A DNA stretch of 64,000 bases, taken from NCBI GenBank assembly GCA_014529385.2, contig CM043944.1, forward strand, positions 75,267,884-75,331,883, read 5' to 3'. Positions 33,586 to 44,716 of the stretch are shown here, piece by piece. A model generated the notes under the pieces. That model saw only the letters and a list, made by a program, of their open reading frames with translations, was not told the origin of the DNA and ran no database searches. The position numbers and the translations under genes are program-made. The DNA comes from Adiantum capillus-veneris. Its lineage: Eukaryota; Streptophyta; Polypodiopsida; Polypodiales; Pteridaceae. Positions within the stretch are counted from its first letter, which is position 1. Each line of letters begins with the position of its first letter.

Positions 33586-34860
33586 TCAACACAACACATT
33601 GGCATTATAAGAAAATAATTCTTCTTTGAAAAGAGAACCTCTATAGTGGAAAAGGAAGGAGACAGAATCTCCAAGCCTAACAACCCCTCCACCAAATATG
33701 GAAATGTAGTCAGATGTAGACTTCATGTTGTCTACATTCCCTACATAATCCACATCCACGTATCGAACCACAAATACATCACTCTTTTGAAATCATAAGC
33801 ACTTGCTTGTCGTACCTTTAATTCAAGTACCCGAGAATACATTTCACTACAAATCAATATTTCTTACCAGGGTTATCCATGTAATGACTCACCACTCCCA
33901 CTGCAAATACAATGACACGCCTTGTAGTCACCATAGTATACATGAGGCTGACCACTACTCAAGAATGTGGAATCTTAGCCATCTTGGCCTTCTCAACATC
34001 AGACTTAGGAGAATCATTCTTGCTAAGTTTAAAATAAGTTAGCATGGGGGTATTCGATGCCTTTCCTCCCTTTCATATTGAAATGTTGCAAGACCTTCTA
34101 AATGTACGACTCTTGAGAAAGCTCAAAATTACCCATTTGACCTTTCACCTTGATATGCATATCAAGAAAGTGATTAGCTTCTCCCAAATCTTGCATGGCA
34201 AAATTCTAACTCAACATTTGCTTCAAATTTGCAATCTCATGAGTGTTTTTCCATGTGATTAGCATGTCATCAACATGTAACACAAGAAGAATAAGTGATC
34301 CATCAGCGAGCTACTTTGTGTATATGCAATGATCCTCATGAATCCATTTATATCAATGAGACTGATTGAATTTCTAATACCATTGTCTAGAACCTTTCCA
34401 TAAGCCATAAGTGCTTTCATGAGTCTTCACACAAGCTCTTCTCTGCTTGGCTTAAAAAACCTATTGCATGCACACATAGTCCTCAAAATCTTTGTGAAGA
34501 AAAATCGTCTTCACATCCATCTAGACTAACTCCAAGTCTTGTATTGCCACTAGTCCAAGAACTATATGTAAAGTAGTCATCTTGACCACAAAACTGGGAA
34601 AATTTTATCCTTCTCTACACATGTGTGTTTCTTGAAACCTTTAGCTACAGGTCTAGCCTTGTGCTTAGGCTTTGGATCTCCTCACATATACTACTTCTTG
34701 TAAACCGTGTTGCAAGGAAACAATGTCTTTCCTTCAAGAAATTTGACCGATGCTCAAGCCTCATTACTAAAAATTGAATTGTATTTTGATTGAATCAATT
34801 GCTCCCACTTGTCCATATCATATCATCCATTTGCATGGATTCTTAAACAGGACATTTCTT
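33586..34860 (-). pseudogene. Element D reverse transcriptase and RNase H
   Basis: Around 34261-34310 the minus strand reads LVLHVDDMLI, the copia catalytic VDD motif. 33586-33771 reads YVDVDYVGNVDNMKSTSDYI, the RNase H start (normally Y-x-D-A-D-W/Y-A-G). Stops and frame changes occur throughout. Confidence 0.78.
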
Positions 34861-34899
34861 AGCAAGTGAGGATAAGATTATCTAGACATAGCTAAAAAC

Positions 34900-36420
34900 A
34901 TTCAAGAAAATTTGAGGCTCAACTAGAGCATCTCAATCCCTGATAACTACTCTCTGCTCTATTTGGAGCATTGCTTGTGAAAGTCTCCTCACTAGGCTTC
35001 TAGATTTATTGAATCCGAGGCAACATCCTTGAGTGTGACTCTCTTTTACTCTACCTCTTTGATAGGCTTTTTTTACATCTTGGAATTATTGAATATGAGA
35101 TCCAAACTTCTAATGATCTTATGGGATTTGGGTGCTAGAGACAATAACAATCTCTCCATCTACACCATAACCAATGAAGATATGTTTGGTTCAAGCTTTT
35201 TTCTAAGCTCTTTTGGCACGTGTTTATGCCTTGCAACCAATTCACATAAATAATCATGGTGTGGTTTCTTGCCTAAACACAACTCTTCTAAAATCTGGTA
35301 ATTAATCTCTCCATCTACACCATAACCAATGAAGATACATTTGGTTCAAGCTTTTGTCTAAGCTCTTTTAGAAAATTCACATAACTAATCATAATGTGGT
35401 TTCTTACCTAATCATAGCTCCTCTAAAATCTAGTAACTAATTGGCATACTAAGTGATCTATTTTACAATATGAACCGCTATTGAAGTAGCTTCAAACCTA
35501 ATCCATTTTGGGCACATGTGTAAGGTGCACTAAATTTCCACTGATTTCCTCTTCTAGCACAAAAGTTTGCAAACTCCTAGGAGACATATTATACCCCATT
35601 ATTAGTCCTTAAGGTCTTGGGATTTTTGCTTGTGAAACACGCTTGCTCTCATGGCAATAATGAATTCATGAACTCCCATAACTTGTAGAGAAAAATGAGA
35701 AAGAGAATGAAAAAATAACTATGTATAACTCTCCACCCAACCTTTGATTATATAGAAAATCACTTGCCCTTTTAGAAAAATCCATGCTCTTCTAGAACAA
35801 TCTATGATACGTTGCCCTTGAGGCTCCATTGTAATGTTTTGCAATTATTACTTGGCATTTTTGTCCCACATTTGCAACTTTTTCTTCTTATAAGCACCCT
35901 TGAGGGTAGGTCGAATACGAGCATCTTTCTATACGAGTCCATGGATATCCTTGGCATCTTTGTCCTTGTATGTTGGCCAACCACACCTAACAAGCCCTAG
36001 CCATCAAGCCTACTCTCACAATTTCTCTAGGTATATCTTACAGGTACTAACATTACCTTATGCACTAACCTGAGACCTCTAGATTATCCTTGTCCTAACT
36101 AACCTTGATATTGCACACCATACAGCTTGGTGTCTAACACTGCATGACTAATTTTTGACTAATGCAAGAAACTTTTGAAATGTAGAGAAGAAATCATATC
36201 TATGTTGTGAGGATATACCCACACCTTCTTAGTAGATTTATCTATGAATTTCACAAAATAGCTAGCCCCTCCTAGATCCTTGGTCACCATAGGATTCTAT
36301 ACGTCACTATGTACAAATTCGTTCTAGGCTCAAGACGCTTTCTACCCAATGGCAAGTGTATAGACCTAGTTTGTTTGCAATAAATACAATGTTTGCATAA
36401 AGAAAAATAGTGAAAACAAA
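34900..36420 (-). pseudogene. Element D integrase, with internal duplication
   Basis: Minus-strand copia integrase remnants, readable only in short pieces. Around 36350-36420 the pre-integrase cysteine motif region (CKHCIYCKQT-like, with breaks) is followed leftwards by the core. At 35149 a 155-bp unit is repeated from 35304 (AATCTCTCCATCTACACC). Confidence 0.65.
35149..35440. repeat. 155-bp tandem duplication in element D integrase
   Basis: 35149-35303 repeats from 35304 to about 35440. The second copy has a short internal deletion after AAGCTCTTTT. Confidence 0.85.
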
Positions 36421-36559
36421 GGCTAGTAACCAAAATGTGCTAGAGTCTCCATTCCCTTCTAGCTCATATGGCCTAATTGGCTATGCCACAACTCATTAGA
36501 TGACAACTCTACTATAGATAAATTCATCTTTTACATAGATGCATGCATGGAGTAAAAGA

Positions 36560-37830
36560 GTACCATGCTTATGACTTTTGAGAACCACAAGATTAGCATA
36601 CCTGATCATCAAAGATTTGTTCCAAAATATGTAGTATACCCCAAATCATGTAGCTGTTAAGCTCTTTACTAGCTCAAGTACATCTCTGTGTATTATAAAC
36701 TTTGTGCCATTATTCAACACCAACTTGATGTCTCAAACATTAACTATATCAAGCACGTAAAAGTATCCAAGATTCACTATGCATTGAGTTGTGACATAAG
36801 TAGATATCCAAACTCTATGTGGTGTCATATGGAAGCTTGCACCAAAATCAATGACCGAATTTTGTGCAAAAGTGGCATCTTGTGTGACAAGAGCATTTGT
36901 GCGCTAAGACCCGTTGTGAATACAAAAATGTCTAAAACATAGGTCTTGGGAGATTCAAGCCTTGCCCTTTGTGTCAATATCAGAATTCTCCTCATCCTAA
37001 GACTTTTTCTTGTTTGTCTACCATGATCTACAATCCTTCTTCACATGCCCTTTCTTATGGCAATAATAGCACTCTACATTGCATATAAAACCACGAGACT
37101 TGTTGCAAGAATTCTTATGATCTTTAGACTTGGCACAATTAAAGTGTGACCTTGCTGCTTTTAAGAGCTAAAAACATGTGCATCACCACTCTTGGTCGAC
37201 TCAATAGGTTTCCTGTGAATCTCTTCAGTGAGCAGACTACTTACTACATCACTATAGTAAGTTGGTCTACATCATTTTAAAACCACTTGTCCTTAGGTGT
37301 ATAATTATGGCTGCACAGAAAGCTTGTAGCAAGTGTCCATGAGGGAGGGAGGGAGCATTCACAAGAGAATAATGTGGGCCTCTTCATCAAAATTAAGTCC
37401 GTGTGACATCAATCGACTGAAGATTATGTTCAACTCATTTAAGTATTCAAAAACTATACCACCTTTTTTCGTACAAAGCTCAAGTAGATTTTTCATTAAG
37501 AAAACCTTATTGCTTGCACTCTTGCTCTTGTACAATTTATCTTATAAGGCTTTCAAATTGATTTTACTAATAATAGTCAAATACATTGACTTTGCAAAAT
37601 GTTGACGAATAGTGGATCTAGCTTTGGCATCAAGTGCTTTCCACTAAGCATTTGTGTATCCATTGCCCTCTTAGTGCTCAAATAGTGGCTCTAATTGACC
37701 TTTCTATATCAAAACATCCTAAATTTACTCTTTCCAAATGGAAAACTTCTTGCCATTAAACTTCCTAATGTGATAGATATCTTTCTCAAAAGAACATGCC
37801 ATAATTGCAAGAGGTAAACACTATAGCAAC
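36560..37830 (-). pseudogene. Element D gag and protease
   Basis: Reading on the minus strand, gag segments include NGYTNAKWKALDAKARSTIR and KSASNKVFLIKNLLEL, then a zinc knuckle CYYCHKKGHVKKDC near 37020-37075. The protease near 36800-36860 reads VIDFGASFHMTPH, so the active-site DSGA has become DFGA. The pieces are in order but out of frame with each other. Confidence 0.8.
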
Positions 37831-38450
37831 AAGACCAAAAGACTCTGGCAAAATTTTTGGGAAAAATCAAGCAAAGTTTCCATTGTTGTTGTAATAGATA
37901 GAAAATGATCTCAAAATAAAAGACTGGCACATAAAGAGTACGATTGACAATCTATGTGCTTAAACTGATCCAAATAGACCGCAAACACAACATCAAAAAG
38001 CACGTAATCCTATACATGACTTATGGCAAGCCGTCAAAAAGAGGATTCTCCATCAAACCTTTATCACAAAAAGGATCTCAACATTTGAGAATCCCTAGCT
38101 TAATAAAACCTCACCACGACCCTCCAAAGGCTCAGTAGATTGGACTATGGTCTATGGTCAACCTTAGCAATGATAAGTCTCAAAAATGATTGAGATTACC
38201 ATAGGTGCCAAAAATGGCTCCACAATGATACACAATGGTAGTATTTTGCAATTCATTGTACATAGAGTTTTTAAGCCCCAAGGCCTTAAGCCTACAAGTA
38301 ATAGAGGGTATTCCCAAATCTTGCAATAGCACCTAAGGGCATTTTCCCATAGGAGCAAAAGTAGGATCCAAAACAGCTTGCAAAGCTCACATTTTGGTGA
38401 TTTATTTTTTGGCTTTTGGCAAAAAATTAAACCTGCAATGACGAACAAAT

Positions 38451-39115
38451 ATGTTTGAAAATCCCATCATGTATGAAGCACACATGCATGAAAACCATTA
38501 TGAAATGTATGATATTTGTGTCCAAACCATGTACATAGGTTTTAGACATTGCCTATACATCATCTATACGGTAAGACCGCCCATTATCATGAGCACACAC
38601 ACAAGCACTACATTTGCTTTGTACGTGTGGTTTACACCATTGCCCATGAAGGTCGCATCCTTGACATTTTGGACCAATGAAGATCTACATCAACATGAAT
38701 ATCGAGGCATGAAGATGAACATGATGAATGACAACATGCAGACGACAACATCAAAAGAAGCCAATGACATGAAGATAAAAAAGATGACAACAAACGACAA
38801 GAAAAACAAAATGAAGACAATTTTGAAGAGGACACACACGGCCTCTTCACAAAAGATGAATGAATTGGTGAACAAATTTGTACTACCTAGGACTACTAGT
38901 GGACCTACTAAGTCTCATTTGTGAACCATAGTCATAAATCCATTTGGAAATCGCTTTGATCTATCATGGGACATTGAACCATGGTGATGAATCAAATTGA
39001 ACGGCCATTATGTATCAAGTTTCATGTTAGCCTAGGAGTACACCATGACAAGAACACATAAATGAAAACACATGAAGTCTTCGTAAAAATCCCAAGTTTG
39101 GATTAAGGGGGCAAT
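38451..39115 (+). pseudogene. Remnant ORF next to a polypurine tract
   Basis: A plus-strand frame of 157 codons at 38451-38924 ends with a Met/Lys/Asn/Asp-rich stretch (NMMNDNMQTTTSKEANDMK) and the segment LPRTTSGPTKSHL. I do not recognise a domain. It is followed by CCAAGTTTGGATTAAGGGGG (39092-39111), a typical polypurine tract, directly before an LTR start. It is therefore most likely the 3' internal end of an LTR retrotransposon. Confidence 0.5.
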
Positions 39116-39484
39116 TGTTAGGGTAAGCCCAATTTGTGGCACCACATGGGAAAGCTCTCTAGCCACCTAGGAAGAGATATATGATGACTTTGCCCAAGAG
39201 ATATATGATGCCATGGTCCAATAGCAAGAGGATGCAACCTCTCTAGCCAATGATTGCAAAGCACTAAGCCTATTAAAGAAGCTATTTTCTAATGAAGCAT
39301 TTTGACTTTGAGCATTATCATTGTGCCTATACTCTCTCTTTTTATGCTTTTGCACTTGGCATAGCCTAACCCTAGTTTCCATATCTCTAACCCTAAACCT
39401 AACACCATGGTTAAGCTAAGGCTTCACCCTCCATAACCTAATGCTAAACCATTGGTGATGTACGCTTTTGCAACTAACCCAACA
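39116..39484 (+). repeat. LTR with TGTTAGGGT…AACCCAACA ends
   Basis: 369 bp starting TGTTAGGGTAAGCCC directly after a polypurine tract and ending AACCCAACA, which is the inverted form of the start. It would be a 3' LTR in plus orientation. No partner LTR exists in the window. Confidence 0.65.
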
Positions 39485-39722
39485 AGTGCCAAATAATGCA
39501 ACCTATGGTCAAGATGAGGAGAAAATTAGGAAAGCATGAGATTAAGGAAATAACCACATTACCCATAGTCATAATAAGACACAATGTTAATCTTGATTGA
39601 GAAACACTAACACGTAGGGTATACTTCACTCTAAATGTGGTTTATCTGATTAAGCATCAGAGCAGTTCATTAGATAAATAGTTTAATAAAAGAATCTTAA
39701 TCACATCTTCTAATACAACTAA

Positions 39723-39735
39723 GGCTCTTATACCA
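39723..39735 (-). promoter_or_regulatory. Copia primer binding site, minus strand
   Basis: The minus strand reads TGGTATAAGAGCC directly after an LTR-like end …AATATATTAACA. It is one base from the initiator-Met primer site. Confidence 0.72.
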
Positions 39736-40200
39736 TGTTAATATATTAGGATCGTTTAGAGATGTAATAGTTGAACTAAAAAAGTACACATTGGACACAA
39801 AGTTCTTTGCTAGTTATCATGAGAGAAATGAGGCTTATATAGCCATGTACAATGGGATATTGCATAATCAGTGAGAAAAGACTATGATGACCTACCCAGT
39901 GAGGTATGCTATGCATGGGGAGTTTCCCATAGATTGAGGCTCGTACTAGTACATGAATCTAATGTTGAGGTTGTATTTCAACAAAGTGAAAGGTAACATC
40001 CTACAAATAAATTTGTATGAAAAGTAATAATGAGTAATGAGAAATCAAGAAGAGAAGGAATAAGTTGCTCAAGTGTGTACATGTGGACATGTGTGTGTGC
40101 TCCTGTGCATATGCGCAATATTTACAGTAGTCTTTCTCAAAATACAAGCATCAATAATCAAGTAATAAAAAATGCAAGGTAATGTCCTACATAAGATAGA
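39736..40200 (-). repeat. 5' LTR of a minus-strand copia element (outer edge uncertain)
   Basis: On the minus strand the LTR ends AATATATTAACA next to the primer site. A TATA box (GGCTATATAAGC) lies at 39832-39843 on the minus strand, the right distance upstream of the LTR end for a retrotransposon promoter. The outer edge is not determined; 40200 is a guess. Confidence 0.5.
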
Positions 40201-41389
40201 TAAATTTATATAAAAAGTAAGAATGAGTACGTGCATGCACATGTGCATAAGTTATATTAGTCTTACTATTGATAATAAAAGTGGAAGTCCCAAAACCTTG
40301 GCATTCAAATACTATTCTCATGTTTCAAATTCCAATATTACCGCTTCTTGAGAACTTGCTATATGGTGCATGTAGAGTCTCTCATTTAGTAGAGTAGAGA
40401 GATGTGCTAGTGATTATTGCACCATGGTGCTCATGTGTTGTATTACCCCAAAGTGTAGTGCATTGCTAGTACTTGTTTCCTTACACTTCTCCTCTTCCAT
40501 CCCCTCTCATCTCCTCTAAAGTTCAGTGCATCTCTTAGAGGAGGTCTCAATCCCACACAAGTTCTCTCCATTATATAATTTTTCTTGCAAGCTCTCTCCC
40601 CCCCCCCCTCCAAGTAGGTGCTGATTAATGGAACCAATTCACCTTGTATTCTAGTCATTCTTGAATCCATTAGATGATAATGGTTTCCAAATTAAGAATA
40701 TCTGAATGATTCATAATTTGTAGATGGCTGCTAATTGTCGTTGTTTGATGGCCAATTGGCTCAATTTGTGTTTCTTCTACTTGTAATCCAATGCCAAATA
40801 TGATTTTGGTCTTATAGTTTGATGAGATTTCGGACATGGCCACCCATCCTCGTGATTATTTGACACCCCCTTTTGGAGGTGGGATCAATGGTTGGGGGAA
40901 GAGTTGGGAGGCAAGCAAGATCTAAGCCGTTCATTGTTTTGTGAACTCAAAGTGATCCCAATGTGAACAAAGTAGTGAGCCCAAAGTGACCTGTAACCAA
41001 GTGAACACCTAGAGATAACACTCCTGCAAAAAGTGGCTAGCCATTCAAGTTGGTTGGCCCATCATTCCTCGTCATTGTCATTTGAAGCATGGAATATTCA
41101 CTAATTTAAGTGGTGACTTAAAATCTGATTTTGAATGCTCCTAGTCTCTTTCATGTCCATTCACTTAGCCCCTTCACATTCTCAACCCACCCTTCTCTCA
41201 TGCTTCTCCATAAACTATCCACAGTGAACTCCATGTGAACTACTTAAAGCCATAACTATGTACTTCGAGTGAACCACATGTGATCCACTTGTGAACAATC
41301 GTGTGAACCTCACTTGAACACCTTGTTTACTACAAGTGCCAAGCATCTTGGGCGAGGGTAAAACTTTACCCATATTTGGCTCAATCACA
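40201..41389. other. Unassigned spacer
   Basis: No recognised gene. A run of nine C lies at about 40599-40607. Phrases around GTGAACC/GTGATCCAC recur between 40930 and 41330 but do not form a clean array. Confidence 0.4.
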
Positions 41390-42470
41390 CAATGATTTTA
41401 TGGATTTTGAGACTCTAGTGCAAGATAGAGGAAACCTCCAATGGTTAGATGCCCTTAAATGGTGTTTCAAGTTTTTTCTCCACAAGTGATGAAGATAGTG
41501 AGAATCGTAGTGATAGTGAGGAAATAGTGTATTGTAGCCCATGGATGGATTCCCTTGACACCTCTGTTTTGGGCTTGGAGCAACAAGATGAGCTACATGG
41601 ATTCTCCACTCTTGATCCGTACAAGTATGTGTCTCCTTTTTTTTAACTCCTTTTGCCAATCGAGTTATAATTTGATGAAGCTTGCGCTTCAAGGAGAACA
41701 TTCATCAAGCCTAAAGGAATTGCAGGCATGTGATCCAAGTGGCATGCTTGACTTAAAAAGGTGGAAAAGAATAAAGAAAGATTATGTTTGAGGACAAATG
41801 CAGAAGGCTTTTGGTGTTCGGAAACCCCCCAAAATTTGAAAATCTCACCCATTGAGGAATGGGAGAGTATTATTATTTAATGACATGTTCGTGAAGATAA
41901 TAATTTTCACCACACTTATGAAGATAAAATAAAACTTGAAGGCTGTGTGGTGTTTGGACATCAAGCAACAAGGGATACCCATAGCATATGTGAAGGCACT
42001 TGTGATGGGTGTGAAAAAAAGATCGATGGTAATGAGTGCCACAAATCAACGCGTGTCACCAAAGATATTAAGGATTCCATGAAGCATGAACGTCAACATG
42101 TTGAGATTTGACAAAGCTTTAATTAAGATTATGGTTCAACACAAGTTGAGGCTAGTTAGAGTTCACTCATCTAAGAGCCAAAATGGAAGCACAATTCTAT
42201 GCATGCCATAGAGGAATAATGGCTCGTAGAAGTGGGACTGTGAAGCATCTTAGGAGGTCCAAGAGATGTGGTTGTCCTTTCCAAGTGAGAGTTCAATATT
42301 GACATGCCCCAAAGATTGATTTCATATCCACTTACCCTATTCATGAGGGGAATATACCTAGTTCAAGAGATAATTTGTATAATTACCCGTCCATCCTAAT
42401 GTTATTGAGTGTTGCATGGGAGATTTGTTTGATGTGGGTACAAGAGTAGAGGATTGGAGAGAGATTTTTG
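41390..42470 (+). pseudogene. MULE/FAR1-like transposase, N-terminal remnants
   Basis: The clearest part is at about 42170-42440: FYACHRGIMARRSGTVKHL and RSKRCGCPFQVRVQY, a Cys/His cluster like the FAR1/MULE DNA-binding domain, then YPIHEGNIPSSRDNLY. Upstream, a frame with CEGTCDGCEKKIDGNECHKS (about 41990-42040) and a Ser/Asp/Glu-rich frame (41449-41646) may belong to the same gene. All are broken by stops. The catalytic part follows at 43265-43880. Confidence 0.6.
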
Positions 42471-42540
42471 AGGGAGCTTTTTTTTTAATTTTTACTTGCA
42501 GTAGTAAAAATTTAAAAAAATCTCCCCAAAAAAAGCTCCC
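42471..42540. repeat. Imperfect foldback (hairpin)
   Basis: The left arm AGGGAGCTTTTTTTTTAATT continues to ACT, and the right arm AGTAAAAATT … AAAAAAAGCTCCC is its complement with about 15 extra bases. Confidence 0.75.
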
Positions 42541-42579
42541 TTAGAAAGGTCTGAGGAGAGAGAGCTTTTGGAGGGGGCT

Positions 42580-42587
42580 TTCTCCCT

Positions 42588-42618
<31 letters not shown>

Positions 42619-42622
42619 CATA

Positions 42623-42661
<39 letters not shown>

Positions 42662-42662
42662 C

Positions 42663-42729
<67 letters not shown>

Positions 42730-42792
42730 TGTATTCATAAAAATAAATATATCGTCTAATCCTCTCCTCCTATCTATGCAAATATATGTATA

Positions 42793-42830
<38 letters not shown>

Positions 42831-42840
42831 AACATACATA
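42580..42840. repeat. Microsatellite cluster (CT)n, (TG)n, (AT)n, (TG)n
   Basis: CT repeats at 42589-42610, TG at 42625-42657, AT at 42665-42722 and TG at 42797-42828, separated by short AT-rich spacers. Confidence 0.95.
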
Positions 42841-42859
42841 AATGTAAATATATATGTGT

Positions 42860-42879
<20 letters not shown>

Positions 42880-42922
<43 letters not shown>

Positions 42923-42946
42923 CCTCTCCCTCTCTATCCTCTCCCC

Positions 42947-42986
<40 letters not shown>

Positions 42987-43120
42987 CCCCCCATCATGCT
43001 CATGAGGTGAGCGCTATCGCTCACCTCATGAGCATGATGGGAAGGGGGAGAGAGAGAGAGGAAGGGAGGGAGAAAGAGAGGATAGGGTAGAGAGGGGGGG
43101 GGAGAGGGTAGAGTGTCTAT

Positions 43121-43154
<34 letters not shown>

Positions 43155-43205
43155 CCTCTCTCTCTATCCTCTCCTCTCTCCCTCTCTCTCCCCCCCCCCC
43201 CCCGC
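42880..43205. repeat. Composite inverted repeat with perfect 23-bp core palindrome
   Basis: 42991-43013 and 43018-43040 are perfect inverted repeats of 23 bp around a CTAT loop (core CATCATGCTCATGAGGTGAG). The arms continue outwards as mirror blocks: C-run/G-run, (CT)n/(GA)n, CTATCCTC/GAGGATAG, CCCTCTCC/GGAGAGGG and (TG)n/(CA)n. A further direct copy of the left-arm pyrimidine block lies at 43152-43203. Confidence 0.9.
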
Positions 43206-43264
43206 AATAGATAGAACATTCAAGACAAACGTTTTTGGCCTTGCATTGTATGTTATAGTTTTGT

Positions 43265-43880
43265 CTAATCAAAAAATGGTGTAGGTTTACCAATATGGCT
43301 CATGCTATGCAGCAACGACACATGAACTAACCAAGAACGAGTCGCAATTGAGATAACCCTAAAGACAATTCTTGCAAGAATGAGTAATGTGCACCCCACA
43401 ACAATAGTGATTGATAAATCACCAGTGGAGCTTGAGGCTATTCATAAGGTGGTGGAGGAGGATCCTTATTGTTGGGTTTATGACGTCCATGGATCTCGTC
43501 AACAAGGTCTTGGTCACATCATTCTATGTTGGTTTCATGCTAAGAAAGCTTGGGTAGATAACCTTCTTCCAAAGGTATGTAAGAACTCTAACATTTTCTA
43601 TAGTTACTTGCTTACTTTGCAACACATGAAGTTGTTTACTTTTCTTTAGGTACCAAAGCACTTGTGCGACCATCAGTACTCTTCCATGTGTGCTCTTATG
43701 CATAGTGCCACAGAGGCTGACTTTGAGCACTCTTTTCAAGGGCTCCTTTATAACTACACAGAGTTCACAAGTGTGCAAAGATATGACGAATGGTTGGTCT
43801 GGGAATGATTGCCCTTGGCGCAAAAAATGGCCAAAGTTTGGTCGCATATTTTGTAATGGAATTGATATTTTACTATTTAT
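43265..43880 (+). pseudogene. MULE-like transposase catalytic domain with a 75-bp intron
   Basis: A frame entering near 43265 and open from 43380 encodes TTIVIDKSPVELEAIHKVVE (catalytic Asp) and GLGHIILCWFHAKKAWVDNL, the CWFH motif of MULE/FAR1 transposases. A GT…AG intron at 43575-43649 joins …NLLPK to VPKHLCDHQYSSMC in frame. The next exon runs through EADFEHSFQG and RYDEWLVWE to FGRIFCNGID, needing one frame change near 43805. The gene stops there, at the start of a repeat that also occurs at 56822. Confidence 0.78.
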
Positions 43881-44195
43881 TGCAAATGACAGGTGGAAAA
43901 AGAATTAGCAGGACTATGTGAAAGGATATGGCATTTTATGTATATTTTTATTATTCAAGTGCTCTTTATGAGCTTTGGCCATTTATGACCATCCGGCCAA
44001 TTTGTACTCATTTTTTAGCATTCAAGAAATCTATAAGTAAATACGTGAAAGAGGAAAATGCTCACTCTTTCATGGGGGGAGATTGCACCCTGTGTCTTTG
44101 TCATTTTTCTCTCCTCTCCTCTCCTCTCTTCTCTCTAGCCATGTTGGCGTAGCACTCCGCTCTAGGAGGTGCGTCTGCAGGTGCTCTCTCTCTCT
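43851..44195 (+). repeat. 340-bp dispersed repeat, copy 1
   Basis: Begins TGTAATGGAATTGATATTTTA inside the transposase exon and ends GGCGTAGCACTCCGCTCTAG … GGTGCG followed by CT repeats. Matches 56822-57135 along its length. Confidence 0.9.
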
Positions 44196-44272
44196 TGCTC
44201 TCTCTCGCTCTCTGTCTCTCTCTATGTTTGCATACAACGTAGATTATGTGCTGCGGGATTTGCGAGGTATGC

Positions 44273-44277
44273 ATATT
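44273..44277. repeat. Candidate target site duplication of the complete A element (ATATT)
   Basis: ATATT immediately before TGTCATAAAG, and ATATT at 52261-52265 immediately after the 3' LTR end TTACA. A 5-bp match could be chance, but the position gives TG…CA ends to the 5' LTR. Confidence 0.65.
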
Positions 44278-44587
44278 TGTCATAAAGTCTAATATCTAAT
44301 ATCTAACCAACCCAAATGATTTTCTCATATTAAATTGATCACTTAATGTGGGAGAATAAACGGGAACAAGTGTTAGGATATAGACATGTGCTTATAGATC
44401 TATCTCAACACGGAGCCAATGGTAAAGGGGCCCAAATGAGAGATGGTCTATCAAAGAGCAAGGCTAACAAATGGAGCATAAGACCTTAGGGTTAGCTTCA
44501 TTGAAGACCTCCAATAATGTGTTTAAAAGGCCTTTGACCTTAAGTAAGCTAGGGCTGAGCTTGAGGCGCGGGAACCCGACCCAACTC

Positions 44588-44716
44588 GAGGTGCTTGTCC
44601 TATTTGTCATTCTTGATGACTAAGGTGCTTGAGGTGCTTGATGATTGAGGTGCTTGAGATGCTTGAGGTGCTTAATTATTGAGATGCTTGAGGTGCTTGA
44701 CATGCTTGAGATGTTA
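44588..44716 (+). repeat. Tandem GAGGTGCTTG motif array in the A-element U3
   Basis: About ten copies of GAGRTGCTTG spaced 10-15 bp apart, with small variants (GAGATGCTTG, AGGTGCTTAA, ACATGCTTG). Short repeated motifs in U3 often act as enhancers in LTR retrotransposons; that role is inferred. Confidence 0.85.

Larger units (their letters stand above)
33580..37830 (-). mobile_element. Element D: decayed Ty1/copia retrotransposon
   Basis: Minus-strand order: gag (about 37830-36960), protease, integrase, reverse transcriptase, RNase H (33771-33586). All frames are broken. A minus-strand LTR end with primer site at 39723-39736 could be its 5' LTR if the 38451-39484 block is a later insertion; the LTR-like end at 31169 could be its 3' LTR. 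Neither link is proven. Confidence 0.8.

Noticed and set aside
39385-39410. Telomere-like CCCTAAAC repeats
   Set aside because: Only one or two degenerate units within an LTR (ACCCTAAACCTAAC), not an array.
42588-43205. CRISPR array, suggested by regularly spaced repeats
   Set aside because: The units are dinucleotide repeats and one inverted repeat; there are no constant repeats with unique spacers, and the DNA is plant nuclear.
42770-43219. 149-codon minus-strand frame with Cys-Val, Thr-His and Arg-Glu runs
   Set aside because: Entirely made of microsatellites and the composite inverted repeat.
41390-43880. Functional FAR1-type host transcription factor
   Set aside because: Domain order fits, but stops, a frame change and the 13-kb split make a decayed MULE-derived gene more likely.
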